64,000 nucleotides of DNA from Hyphomicrobiales bacterium (lineage in GTDB: Bacteria; Pseudomonadota; Alphaproteobacteria; Rhizobiales; Rhizobiaceae), in NCBI GenBank assembly GCA_900470805.1, contig UCCA01000033.1:1-64000 (forward strand), given 5' to 3'. The position numbers and the translations under genes were made by a program. The notes beneath the pieces were generated by a model. The model worked only from the letters and a program-made list of their open reading frames with translations. It did not search any database and had not been told where the DNA came from. Below are positions 17,860 to 25,859 of this stretch, piece after piece. Numbering within the stretch: position 1 is the stretch's first letter; each line of letters opens with the position of its first letter.

Positions 17860-18522
17860 TCAAAGCTGTGCAGTCCAGTCGAAGTCCCGGAGATAGAGAC
17901 CGATGGGATTGAGGCGGATGACGCCCTCGTCCTGGGGCGGCGTCAAAGTCACGGTGGCGATCCCGCGGAAGCGGCGCGTGGCTGTCTCTTTGCCGCGGCG
18001 ATCCCGCTCGAACTCGGTCCAGTCGATCTGGTAGCTCTGGTTCGACAGCGCGACAATGTTATTGACCTCGATCGCCACCGTCGCGGTCTTGGCCTTCTCG
18101 AAGGGCGAATTCGAGCGAAACCAGGTGTTGACCTTTTCTGTGGCGGGATCAGAAGTGCGCAGCAGTCCGTAGGTGCGGTCGATATATTGCTTCTGCACAA
18201 CCGCGTCGGGCGTCACTGAGCGGAAGTTCGACACGAAACTGCCGAGTGTCGCGCGCACCACACGCGGATCGGCATACTCGATCTGCTGCGGGAACCCGGC
18301 ATTGACTGATGTTCCGAGCTTGTCGACTTCGACGATATAAGGGATCAGCTTGACCTGCGTGCTCTGGTAGAGCGCGTAACAAAATCCGATAACGGCCATG
18401 GTCATTCCGGCTATACCGACGACGCGCCAAGCGGCGGCCGCTTTTACGTACGAGCCATAACGCTCGTTCCATTCGTTGCGAGCAGCAACATAGGGATTAT
18501 CGGGAATATTCTGTCCGGCCAT
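17860..18522 (-). CDS. trbF: TrbF, VirB8-like assembly factor
   Basis: A 220-residue protein from ATG 18522 (MAGQNIPDNPYVAARNEWNE, like Ti-plasmid TrbF). A GTG at 18540 overlapping the trbL stop would add six residues. There is one transmembrane segment near 35-55 (VVGIAGMTMAVIGFCYALYQ) and then the periplasmic VirB8 fold with YIDRTYGLLRTSDP. It nucleates assembly of the transfer channel. Confidence 0.93.
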   Translation of the reverse strand: MAGQNIPDNPYVAARNEWNERYGSYVKAAAAWRVVGIAGMTMAVIGFCYALYQSTQVKLIPYIVEVDKLGTSVNAGFPQQIEYADPRVVRATLGSFVSNFRSVTPDAVVQKQYIDRTYGLLRTSDPATEKVNTWFRSNSPFEKAKTATVAIEVNNIVALSNQSYQIDWTEFERDRRGKETATRRFRGIATVTLTPPQDEGVIRLNPIGLYLRDFDWTAQL

Positions 18523-18536
18523 TCTGTAGCGTTCCG

Positions 18537-19727
18537 TCACTTACTGTCGTTGATCGGCGGTGGTGGAGGCGGTGTGCCTGGCCGGCCGGATGGTTGATCG
18601 AGTTTGGCGTTGGCAAGGCCGAGCATCGATCCGGCATAGGCGCCGGGCGAACCAATCGCCTTTTCCTTTGCTGCCGAGCCGACGGCACCAGCGGCTCCGC
18701 CAATCCCGGCCTGCATGCCGCGCAGGGCCGCACTGGCAAGAGACGCGCCCCCTGCCCTTGCGGCACTGGCGGCCCCGAACCCTCTGTTGGCAGCACCGAT
18801 CGTCAGGAAGCCGGCGCCGAGTGCCGCGGATGCCGCTTGCCCGCCGTGACGAATGGCCTCCATGCCGCCGCCGACCGATGCGCCCTGGACCACGCCCTGC
18901 AGGATCGGCGGCACATACATGGCGATGACGAAGACAACGACCGAGATTCCGGCGATCGCTAGCGTGGTGATGAACTGTTCCGATGTCGCGGTTGGTACCT
19001 CTGCCAGACCGAGAAGGATGTCCGAGCCGATCTTGGCGATCATCACCAGCGCCATCAGCTTCATGCCGACGGAGAAGGCATAGACCAGATACTTGATCGC
19101 GAAATCCTTGGTATGGGAGGAACCACCGAGCCCGAGCATGATCATGCCGGCAAGTAATCCGACATACATCTCGACCATGACAGCCACGAAGATCGCAGCG
19201 ACGAGGCTGAACGACACGACGACAACGACCATGGCGAAGACGGCAGCGATCGCCAGCGAATTGTCCTCGAAGAGCCCAAACTTCGCCTGTTCCGACATTT
19301 TCGTCGCGACACGAATGCCGGCATCAAAGATGTTGGCGGGTGATGCCGAGCCGCCACCGGCGCCGATCTGGTAGAGACTGTCGACCACGGCCTTGGCAAA
19401 CTCCGGCCCCCTGTCGAGGATGAAGGCAAACAGGCCAATGAACATGATGCGTTTGACGAGCTCAGCGAACCAGCTGTCGAGCGAGGCGGCGTTGATGGCC
19501 AGCCATACGGCCGCGATCCCGATCTCGATGCGGGCGAGGATCCAGAACAACGAGCGGGCTGCATTCATCACCGTCGTCTCCCAACCCTTGGCGGCGGTGA
19601 CGACGGAGTTTTCGAGTGTGGTCAGGACCTGGCCCTGTTGAGCTAGGGCCGGCGTGGTCACCAGCACGACGACCGCGATCGCAATGAAGGTCCGCTCGAG
19701 AGCGCGGAAAGAGGGAGCGGCTACCAT
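18537..19727 (-). CDS. trbL: TrbL, VirB6-like polytopic channel protein
   Basis: A 396-residue integral membrane protein. It has a signal-like N-terminus (FIAIAVVVLVTTPALAQ), about six further hydrophobic segments up to residue 270, and a Gly/Ala-rich C-terminal tail ending in PPPPPP. This matches VirB6/TrbL proteins of the inner-membrane channel. The ATG overlaps the end of trbK by 7 bp. Confidence 0.93.
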   Translation of the reverse strand: MVAAPSFRALERTFIAIAVVVLVTTPALAQQGQVLTTLENSVVTAAKGWETTVMNAARSLFWILARIEIGIAAVWLAINAASLDSWFAELVKRIMFIGLFAFILDRGPEFAKAVVDSLYQIGAGGGSASPANIFDAGIRVATKMSEQAKFGLFEDNSLAIAAVFAMVVVVVSFSLVAAIFVAVMVEMYVGLLAGMIMLGLGGSSHTKDFAIKYLVYAFSVGMKLMALVMIAKIGSDILLGLAEVPTATSEQFITTLAIAGISVVVFVIAMYVPPILQGVVQGASVGGGMEAIRHGGQAASAALGAGFLTIGAANRGFGAASAARAGGASLASAALRGMQAGIGGAAGAVGSAAKEKAIGSPGAYAGSMLGLANAKLDQPSGRPGTPPPPPPINDSK

Positions 19728-19948
19728 CGTGGTTTCATCTCCTGGCCGCCGCGAATGTCGCGATTGGCATTTCCACCGAAGAACTGTTCACGATGTCGGC
19801 CCCGATCCTCGTCGCGAGGAGAGCCTGTCGCGATGGTGCCGGATCCGGAAACTGGGTCGGGTCGAACCAAGAGCGAGGTTACGAAGCTTGCACCGGCCGC
19901 GGAAACGATCGCTGCGATAGAGACGATGAGGATCAGACGCGGGCTCAC
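19721..19948 (-). CDS. trbK: TrbK, entry-exclusion-type small membrane protein
   Basis: A 75-residue protein from a GTG at 19948 that overlaps the trbJ stop by 4 bp. One transmembrane helix (LILIVSIAAIVSAAGASFV) is followed by a short periplasmic tail. It occupies the trbK slot (between trbJ and trbL). TrbK of RP4 blocks entry of a second copy of the plasmid. No lipobox Cys is seen, unlike RP4 TrbK. Its last residues, REQFFGGNANRDIRGGQ plus M-x-PRW, nearly repeat the C-terminus of TrbJ. Confidence 0.85.
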   Translation of the reverse strand: MSPRLILIVSIAAIVSAAGASFVTSLLVRPDPVSGSGTIATGSPRDEDRGRHREQFFGGNANRDIRGGQEMKPRW

Positions 19949-20754
19949 CAGCGGGGCTCCATCGTCTGGCCACCTCTGATGTCTCGCTCGGTTCCACTGA
20001 AGAATTGTTCGCGCCGCGCTTGCGCCAGATCCTTCTGTGCCTGCTCGGACTGGAGCCACGTGCCCATCATCGTCATCTGCTGGGAGACCAAACCGCGTAA
20101 TTTCTGCATCTGGGCGACCTGCTGCGCGGCAATCTCGTGCCCGACCTGCAGCGCCTTCATCTGGCCATCGGCCGTTTCCGACATCGACCTGAGCTGCGAC
20201 ATCGTGTTCTCCTCGCTGGAGAATTGGTCGGCCGTCAAATTCGCGGCCTTCAGTGTGCCGGCGATGGTGTCACGATTGGTTTCGGACCAGTGTTGATAGG
20301 TCGTGGAAAAGCTCGCGCCGTCCGGCAGGTTACTCTTCATGTCAGCGAAGCTCTGGAAGCGCTGTTTGAGGACATCGTCGACATTGCCCATGGAGAAGGC
20401 GACGCCCTGTCCCTGGTTGACGACGTTCTGGAGGTTCTTCAGATCGCTTTCGACCTGGCCCCATATGTGGTTTGGAAGCTGCGCGGTGTTCTGCAGCATG
20501 TTCTTGTAGATGTTGAGCTGGTTCTGGATCTGCTCGGCTAGCTGATTGATCTGGGTGATCTGGTTGTTCACCTGCTCGGCGGATTTGCCGACAAGGCTGA
20601 TCAGTTCGGTATTGTTGGCAAGCTGCGTCCATTCGGTCGCCTGCCCCGTGACGCCCCCGGCGTGCGCCGGAAGCGGGGGAACGGACGAGAGCGCAAGAGC
20701 CACACCGAGCGCGGCGGGCCATGTCCTATTCGGTTGGGAAGAGCGTGTCGGCAT
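19945..20754 (-). CDS. trbJ: TrbJ, VirB5-like pilus-tip protein
   Basis: A 269-residue secreted protein from ATG 20754; the frame is open further upstream but lies inside trbE. It has a signal peptide (ALGVALALSSVPPLPAHAGG) and a long alpha-helical region rich in Gln/Asn (VNNQITQINQLAEQIQNQLN), characteristic of TrbJ/VirB5. It overlaps the trbE stop by 29 bp. The C-terminus ARREQFFSGTERDIRGGQ plus TMEPRW resembles that of TrbK encoded next. Confidence 0.92.
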   Translation of the reverse strand: MPTRSSQPNRTWPAALGVALALSSVPPLPAHAGGVTGQATEWTQLANNTELISLVGKSAEQVNNQITQINQLAEQIQNQLNIYKNMLQNTAQLPNHIWGQVESDLKNLQNVVNQGQGVAFSMGNVDDVLKQRFQSFADMKSNLPDGASFSTTYQHWSETNRDTIAGTLKAANLTADQFSSEENTMSQLRSMSETADGQMKALQVGHEIAAQQVAQMQKLRGLVSQQMTMMGTWLQSEQAQKDLAQARREQFFSGTERDIRGGQTMEPRW

Positions 20755-23188
20755 GGGCGATCCCCCTTTGCTGGAGCCAATGGAGAGGCCAGGCGGCCCC
20801 ATGTTCGAGATGCAGAGCGCGGATGCGCTTGAGGTCTTCCTTTCCGGATGCCCCGACAAAGGAGAGCGCCACCGGCCCAAGCGCCATGTCGAACAGTCGC
20901 CGACCCTCAGGTGACACGACGTAATAGTCGCGCTTCGGGATCGCGGTCGCGACGATCTCGATCTGCCGCTCGTTGAAGCCGATGCGCTCGTAGAATTCGC
21001 GCGTGCCCGGCTCCCGCGCGGCGCCATTCGGCAGGCAGATCTTGGTCGGGCAGGATTCCTTCAGCACATCGATGATGCCGGACCGTTCGGCATCAGAGAT
21101 CGACTGTGTGGCGAGCACCACAGCGCAATTGGCCTTGCGCAGTACCTTCAGCCATTCCCTGATCTTGTCGCGGAACACCGGGTGGCCGAGCATCAGCCAG
21201 GCCTCGTCAAGAATGATCAGGCTGGGCGCACCGGTCAGGCGCTTTTCGATGCGTCGGAAGAGATAGGTCAGAACGGGCACAAGGTTGCGCTCGCCCATAT
21301 TCATCAGCTCCTCGATCTCGAAGCACTGGAAGGCGCCGAGCGCCAGCCCGTCTGCTTCAGCGTCGAGCAGCTGACCCATAGGCCCATCGACGGTGTAGTG
21401 ATGCAGAGCGTCCTTGATCTCCCGCATCTGGACACCCGAGACGAAGTCCGAGAGCGAGCGGCCGCGGGACTCGGCCATCAGGCCGACCTGCCGTGAAATG
21501 GCATTGCGGTAGTCCGGAGTGATCGTCACGCCCTGCAGCGCAACCAGCATCTCGATCCACTCGGAGGCGAAAGCACGATCGCCATCGGTCGAGAGCTCGG
21601 CTAGCGGGCAGAACGAAAGTGCCCTCCCCTCCCCTGCTTCCTGAGCATCGCCACCGATCTGGTAATGGTCGCCATCGATCCCCAGCGTCAACGGTAGCAT
21701 CGACCCGCCCTTGTCGAAGGCGAAGATCTGCGCACCGGCGTAGCGTCGGAACTGGGCTGCGATCAATGAGAGCAGTGTTGATTTGCCGGAGCCGGTCGGG
21801 CCGAAGATCAGCGTGTGGCCGACATCGTCGACATGCAGGTTCAACCGGAACGGTGTCGACCCGCTTGCGACCTGCATCAGCGGAGGCGATCCGGCCGGAT
21901 AAAACGGACAAGGTGCTACCGGGCTTCCCGACCAGACCGAATTGAGCGGGATGAGGTCGGCGAGATTGCGCGTGTTGATCAGTGGCTCACGGATGTTGGC
22001 ATAGGAAACGCCCGGCAGGCTGCCGAGAAACGCGTCGGTCGCGTTGATTGTCTCGATCCGTGCGCCAAAACCTTCCGCCTGGATCAGCCGGCGGATTGCC
22101 TCACACTTTTCTTGAAGGCTGGTTTGATCTTCATCGAAGAGGACAATGACCGGGGTGTAGTACCCATAGGCCACGAGCTGCGAAGAGGCTTCCGCGATTG
22201 CGTCCTCGGTCTCTGCCACCATCAGCATCGCGTCCTGATCCAGCGACCGCGACTGCGTCTGGAAGAGCTGGTCGAAGAAAGGCCGCACCTTCTGCTGCCA
22301 TTTCTTGCGCGTACGCTCCAGCCGGGTGCGTGCTTCCTCGGCGTCAAGGAAGACGAAGCGGGACGACCAGCGATAGGTGAGAGGCATCAGGTCAAGACTG
22401 TTGAGGATTCCTGGCCAGCTTTCCGCGGGCAGGCCATCGATCGCCACCACGCCGAGAAACCGGTTCTCGACCAGCGGCGTCAGACCGTGCTGAAGCTCGG
22501 CCGTCACCAGCCAGTCGAGATACATGGGGATCTCAGGCAGACGCACCGGATGATTTTCCCCGGTGATGCAGAACCGGATGAACTGGAAAAGCTCATCGTA
22601 GCGGGCGACGCGATGACCACCGCGCTCCGGTGTTTCGCGTGTCATCATCCGTCGAATTGATACGACATTGGCAAGATACTGTTCGACCTCCCGGATGGAG
22701 GTGAGGAAGGTTTCAAGCGCTTTGTCGGCATAGGTAGCGGATCGGCTGCCGATGTCCGAATAGACATAGCGCGTCAGCCCGGACCGCCTCGGTTCCGGTG
22801 GGCGCCATGTCAGGATCAGGGCATGCCGGCTTTCGTAATGTCCCCGCTCCTTCTGGAAATGCGCCCGCCGCTCCGCATCGATGGCGCGGGTGACCGGATC
22901 AGGGAAATGGCTGGCGTCCTCCGCTGGATAATCCCCCGTCGGCACCCGGACAGCCTCGACCTGGATCATCCAGCCGGAACCGAGGCGCGACAGGATGGCA
23001 TTGATCTGCCGCGACACCTCGTTGCGCTCGGCGTCGGTTGAACTTTCGCTGTCCGGGCCGGCAAAATACCAGCCAGCCATTAACGAGCCGTCCTTCAGGA
23101 GAATGACGCCGTTATCGACCAGTCCGGCATAGGGAACGAGATCGGCAAAGGACGGTCCGGAATGCCGGAAAGATTTGAGGGCGACCAT
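20726..23188 (-). CDS. trbE: TrbE, VirB4-family transfer ATPase
   Basis: An 820-residue protein from ATG 23188 (MVALKSFRHSG); the ORF extends 57 codons further upstream but would run through the trbD end. It has Walker A GPTGSGKST near residue 460, Walker B LIILDEAWLM near 650 and the VirB4 motif RKANCAVVLATQS. It is the energy supplier for pilus assembly and channel function in the inner membrane. The length is normal for TrbE of the Ti/rhizobial type. Confidence 0.95.
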   Translation of the reverse strand: MVALKSFRHSGPSFADLVPYAGLVDNGVILLKDGSLMAGWYFAGPDSESSTDAERNEVSRQINAILSRLGSGWMIQVEAVRVPTGDYPAEDASHFPDPVTRAIDAERRAHFQKERGHYESRHALILTWRPPEPRRSGLTRYVYSDIGSRSATYADKALETFLTSIREVEQYLANVVSIRRMMTRETPERGGHRVARYDELFQFIRFCITGENHPVRLPEIPMYLDWLVTAELQHGLTPLVENRFLGVVAIDGLPAESWPGILNSLDLMPLTYRWSSRFVFLDAEEARTRLERTRKKWQQKVRPFFDQLFQTQSRSLDQDAMLMVAETEDAIAEASSQLVAYGYYTPVIVLFDEDQTSLQEKCEAIRRLIQAEGFGARIETINATDAFLGSLPGVSYANIREPLINTRNLADLIPLNSVWSGSPVAPCPFYPAGSPPLMQVASGSTPFRLNLHVDDVGHTLIFGPTGSGKSTLLSLIAAQFRRYAGAQIFAFDKGGSMLPLTLGIDGDHYQIGGDAQEAGEGRALSFCPLAELSTDGDRAFASEWIEMLVALQGVTITPDYRNAISRQVGLMAESRGRSLSDFVSGVQMREIKDALHHYTVDGPMGQLLDAEADGLALGAFQCFEIEELMNMGERNLVPVLTYLFRRIEKRLTGAPSLIILDEAWLMLGHPVFRDKIREWLKVLRKANCAVVLATQSISDAERSGIIDVLKESCPTKICLPNGAAREPGTREFYERIGFNERQIEIVATAIPKRDYYVVSPEGRRLFDMALGPVALSFVGASGKEDLKRIRALHLEHGAAWPLHWLQQRGIAHADTLFPTE

Positions 23189-23199
23189 TTCGTGCTCCC

Positions 23200-23499
23200 T
23201 CAATAACTTCGCCACGGCGACGATGTCGCCCGGTAGAAGGTCTTGTAGGAGATATGCCGGATATAGACCCTTCGCATAAGCGGATCGGCCTTGGCCATCA
23301 TACGAAGCGCTGCGACTGCGACCAGCCAGATTGCGATGCCAAACAATGCCGCATACCAAGTCAAGACCACGAAGATAAGGATGACGGCAGCGAGCGCCGT
23401 CAGCAGGACTAGCTCGCGATCGGCACCCATCAACAGGTTGGGACGCGACAGCGCCCGATGCACGCGAGACCGCGCAAGGGATGAACCGGCCTCAGCCAT
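23200..23499 (-). CDS. trbD: TrbD, VirB3-like inner-membrane protein
   Basis: A 99-residue protein with two adjacent membrane segments (ELVLLTALAAVILIFVVLTW and ALFGIAIWLVAVAALRMM) and the VirB3-like RVHRALSRPNLLMGADRE beginning. Its ATG 23499 overlaps the trbC stop by 8 bp. VirB3 proteins act with the VirB4/TrbE ATPase, encoded directly downstream. Confidence 0.93.
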   Translation of the reverse strand: MAEAGSSLARSRVHRALSRPNLLMGADRELVLLTALAAVILIFVVLTWYAALFGIAIWLVAVAALRMMAKADPLMRRVYIRHISYKTFYRATSSPWRSY

Positions 23500-23896
23500 G
23501 TGCCCCCTCCCCCGCTGTGACCGCCGTCGCAGACTGTTTTGGTGTATTTTGATCGGCCTGTGCAGGAGGCTCGCCAATCGACGCGCCCGTTGCGCCAAAC
23601 AATGCGACGATCTGGGTGGCGCCTAGTAGAACCCCGCCAACCAGTGCGACGTAGCAAAGGCGACGGGCAAAGTCGTTCAGTTCTCCCCCGAAGATCAGCA
23701 TCGCGCCGGCGATCGCGACCGCAGCAAGCGCGATGAACCCGGCGACAGGGCCGGTGATCGACTGCTGGATCTGCTGCAGTGGCGACTCCCACGGAAGACC
23801 GCCGCCACCCGACGAGGCGAGCGCGGGTTCTGCAAGACCAATTGAGACGGCGGCCAGTGCCGCACAGGTGAGTAATATATTGGTTCTATGCGACAT
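23492..23896 (-). CDS. trbC: TrbC, VirB2-like pilin
   Basis: A 134-residue prepilin. ATG 23896 was chosen because GAGGA stands 5 nt upstream; ATG 23908 is also in frame. A long signal peptide (LLTCAALAAVSIGLAEPALA) is followed by two hydrophobic helices (GPVAGFIALAAVAIAGAMLI and LCYVALVGGVLLGATQIVAL). Pilins of this family are cyclised after cleavage; the tail beyond the second helix (about 35 residues) is likely removed. Confidence 0.93.
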   Translation of the reverse strand: MSHRTNILLTCAALAAVSIGLAEPALASSGGGGLPWESPLQQIQQSITGPVAGFIALAAVAIAGAMLIFGGELNDFARRLCYVALVGGVLLGATQIVALFGATGASIGEPPAQADQNTPKQSATAVTAGEGAHG

Positions 23897-24857
23897 GGCT
23901 GTCCTCATCGATATGGGCATAGTGTTCGGTCTGGTAGCGGCCGTTGCGGTATCCTTCGATGTGGATCACCTCACGGACCCGCCTCCCCTTTCCCGTTCGC
24001 TCAATGGAAACGACGAGATCGACGGCCTCGCCGATGACCTCCTTCATCGGCTGCTGGCTGGCTTCCGCCGTCAATTGCTCGAGCCGGCGGAGCGCCGACA
24101 TCGCCGTGTTGGAATGGATCGTTGTGACCCCGCCGGGATGGCCGGTGTTCCAGGCCTTCAGGAGCGTGAGAGCTGCGCCGTCGCGGACCTCGCCGACGAT
24201 AATGCGGTCGGGCCGCAGTCGCATGGTGCTTTTGAGCAACCGCGCCATATCGATCGTATCGCTGGTGTGGAGGCACACTGCGTTTTCCGCGGCGCACTGG
24301 ATCTCGGCGGTATCCTCGAGGATCACCATCCGATCGTCGGGTGCAGTTGAAACGATCTCCGCGATGATTGCATTGGCGAGCGTCGTCTTGCCCGAGCCAG
24401 TACCCCCGGAAATGACGATGTTCATGCGGGCGTCAATCGCGCTGCGGATGGCTGATGCCTGCGCTTCTGTCATCACCTTCGAGGTCACATAGTCGTCGAG
24501 CGGGATGAGACGCGAGGCGCGCCGACGGATCGTGAAGGCGGGTCCGGACACGATCGGCGGAAGTAGGCCCTCGAAACGATGGCCACCGATCGGCAGTTCG
24601 CCGGAAATGATTGGGCGTTCGTCGTCTGCCTCGGACTGCAACGCGTGAGCAACACTGCCGATCACGACTTCCGCGGCCGCTGGCGTCATGACCCCGGCCT
24701 CGGCAACACCGTGGCCGAGGCGTTCTATAAACAGTCGGCCGTCAGGGTTGAGCATAATTTCGACGACTGTCGCGTCTTCGAGAGCGACGCACAGCTGATC
24801 GCCGAGCGCATCCTGTAGTTTGCGGACAAGTCTTGGATGGGAGCGAAGCTGGGTCAC
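23886..24857 (-). CDS. trbB: TrbB, VirB11-family secretion ATPase
   Basis: A 323-residue protein starting at GTG 24857, inside the traI stop (GTGA overlap). It has Walker A GGTGSGKTT near residue 150, the Asp box VILEDTAEIQ near 180, Walker B RPDRIIVGEVRDG near 215 and the His-box HPGGVTTIHSN near 240. These are the marks of the hexameric VirB11/GspE ATPases that switch the channel between pilus assembly and DNA transfer. Confidence 0.95.
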   Translation of the reverse strand: MTQLRSHPRLVRKLQDALGDQLCVALEDATVVEIMLNPDGRLFIERLGHGVAEAGVMTPAAAEVVIGSVAHALQSEADDERPIISGELPIGGHRFEGLLPPIVSGPAFTIRRRASRLIPLDDYVTSKVMTEAQASAIRSAIDARMNIVISGGTGSGKTTLANAIIAEIVSTAPDDRMVILEDTAEIQCAAENAVCLHTSDTIDMARLLKSTMRLRPDRIIVGEVRDGAALTLLKAWNTGHPGGVTTIHSNTAMSALRRLEQLTAEASQQPMKEVIGEAVDLVVSIERTGKGRRVREVIHIEGYRNGRYQTEHYAHIDEDSHVA

Positions 24858-25492
24858 GCTGCGCTCCTCTCAGTGTGACCACCGAAATAAGAAAGTACGG
24901 ACTGATAGTTCGACGGGCGAACCTGTTCGAAGCTCTCCTGATCCGCTGGAAGTGTGCCGGCAATGGCGACAGTGTTGCCGATTGCCACGGGTTCACCCAA
25001 CCGCGCCATCGGCCACCCTGCTCGGTTCAGGATGCGCTCGAAGCGAAGATCAGTGGCGGTGACTATCTTGTCGTAGCCATTCGCCATCGACCATTCGATG
25101 ATACCAGCGAACATCGTCAGTGTTGCAAGGTGGAGCTGGCCCCCTCCCCTGCCGGCGGACAAAGTCGTATCGACGCAGAAGCGCGAACTCTCGATCATCG
25201 CACTCTTCGCGTTGAGCGAACCATCCCTCAGGAGCTGCGGAAATGTCCGTTCCAGCATGGTTGGTCCCACTGCGGGAAGAAGGCGTGCGCAACCGACGAC
25301 TCTGCTGCCGCCAAAGGTGGCAAGGATATAGGTGGGGTTCAGGTCGTCGTACTGATCCCGCTCGCCACCATCGGTGATGGTGACGTCCCATTCGAGCCGC
25401 CCGCCAAACACGTTGGCGCGCAGCTGATGCATCTGTTTCAGAAGATTTTGATGCTCGACATACCGGTCGGGCGAGATTGTGAGAATCTGCAT
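24854..25492 (-). CDS. traI: TraI, LuxI-type acyl-homoserine-lactone synthase
   Basis: A 212-residue protein from ATG 25492 (MQILTISPDRYVEHQNLLKQ). The conserved N-terminal R-A-x-V-F-x-x-R-L-x-W-D-V pattern (LRANVFGGRLEWDV) and SRFCVDTTLSAGRG are LuxI hallmarks. The sequence is very close to Ti-plasmid TraI, which makes 3-oxo-octanoyl-homoserine lactone from SAM and acyl-ACP. It is the first gene of the trb operon, so signal production and mating-pair formation are co-expressed. Upstream lie two tra-box cores. The TraR receptor gene is not in the window. Confidence 0.95.
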   Translation of the reverse strand: MQILTISPDRYVEHQNLLKQMHQLRANVFGGRLEWDVTITDGGERDQYDDLNPTYILATFGGSRVVGCARLLPAVGPTMLERTFPQLLRDGSLNAKSAMIESSRFCVDTTLSAGRGGGQLHLATLTMFAGIIEWSMANGYDKIVTATDLRFERILNRAGWPMARLGEPVAIGNTVAIAGTLPADQESFEQVRPSNYQSVLSYFGGHTERSAA

Positions 25493-25554
25493 CTTTATCT
25501 CCGCGTGAACTTCGTCAGGCGGGATGAAGATCACCTCAATCCACGGTTGGCCAT

Positions 25555-25568
25555 CTGCAGATCTGCAG
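25555..25568. promoter_or_regulatory. tra box 1 (TraR-binding site)
   Basis: CTGCAGATCTGCAG is a perfect palindrome whose TGCAGATCTGCA core equals that of the Ti-plasmid tra box. It lies 62 bp upstream of the traI ATG, a good position for activation of traI-trb. Confidence 0.8.
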
Positions 25569-25644
25569 GCGTTGATTCTGGTGAGTCGGGGTAGCCGAGG
25601 GGTGGATTGGACCAACGTAGGGTGTGCAAAAGTCACCGGATTTT

Positions 25645-25658
25645 CTGCAGATCTGCAG
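25645..25658. promoter_or_regulatory. tra box 2 (TraR-binding site)
   Basis: This is a second copy, identical over 14 bp, with centre 90 bp from the first and about 200 bp upstream of the repA start. A second box on the repA side fits the coupled quorum control of replication and transfer known for Ti plasmids. Confidence 0.8.
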
Positions 25659-25859
25659 AGCAAGGAACTTGGCGCATCCTCGCGGAATCGGGATAACCTG
25701 CGGCGGTGTAAGGGAAATTTCCGATTGTCGTCGCATTTTACGAAAAGCTGTTAACCTTTCGTTAATCTTAAATATCTTGCAACGTGGTCCGAAATCGGTT
25801 GATCTATAGACGGCAAATTGCTGTGTTTACGAAAATTACCGTGTGTACGAGAGGACGTC

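Larger units (their letters stand above)
25493..25859. other. traI-repA divergent control region
   Basis: This 367-bp gap separates traI-trb (minus) from repABC (plus). It contains two tra boxes (listed separately), a short AT-rich inverted repeat TTAAC-CTTTC-GTTAA at 25751-25765, and AT-rich promoter-like sequence to about 25830. By analogy with Ti plasmids, TraR bound here would raise both conjugation gene expression and copy number. Confidence 0.7.

Noticed and set aside
21815..22660. 281-codon plus-strand open frame
   Set aside because: It lies wholly antisense to trbE and its product has no family features.
25751..25765. TTAAC-CTTTC-GTTAA as a parS or RepA operator
   Set aside because: It does not fit the GTTNNCNGCNGNNAAC consensus and the arms are only five bases, so it was noted only within the intergenic entry.
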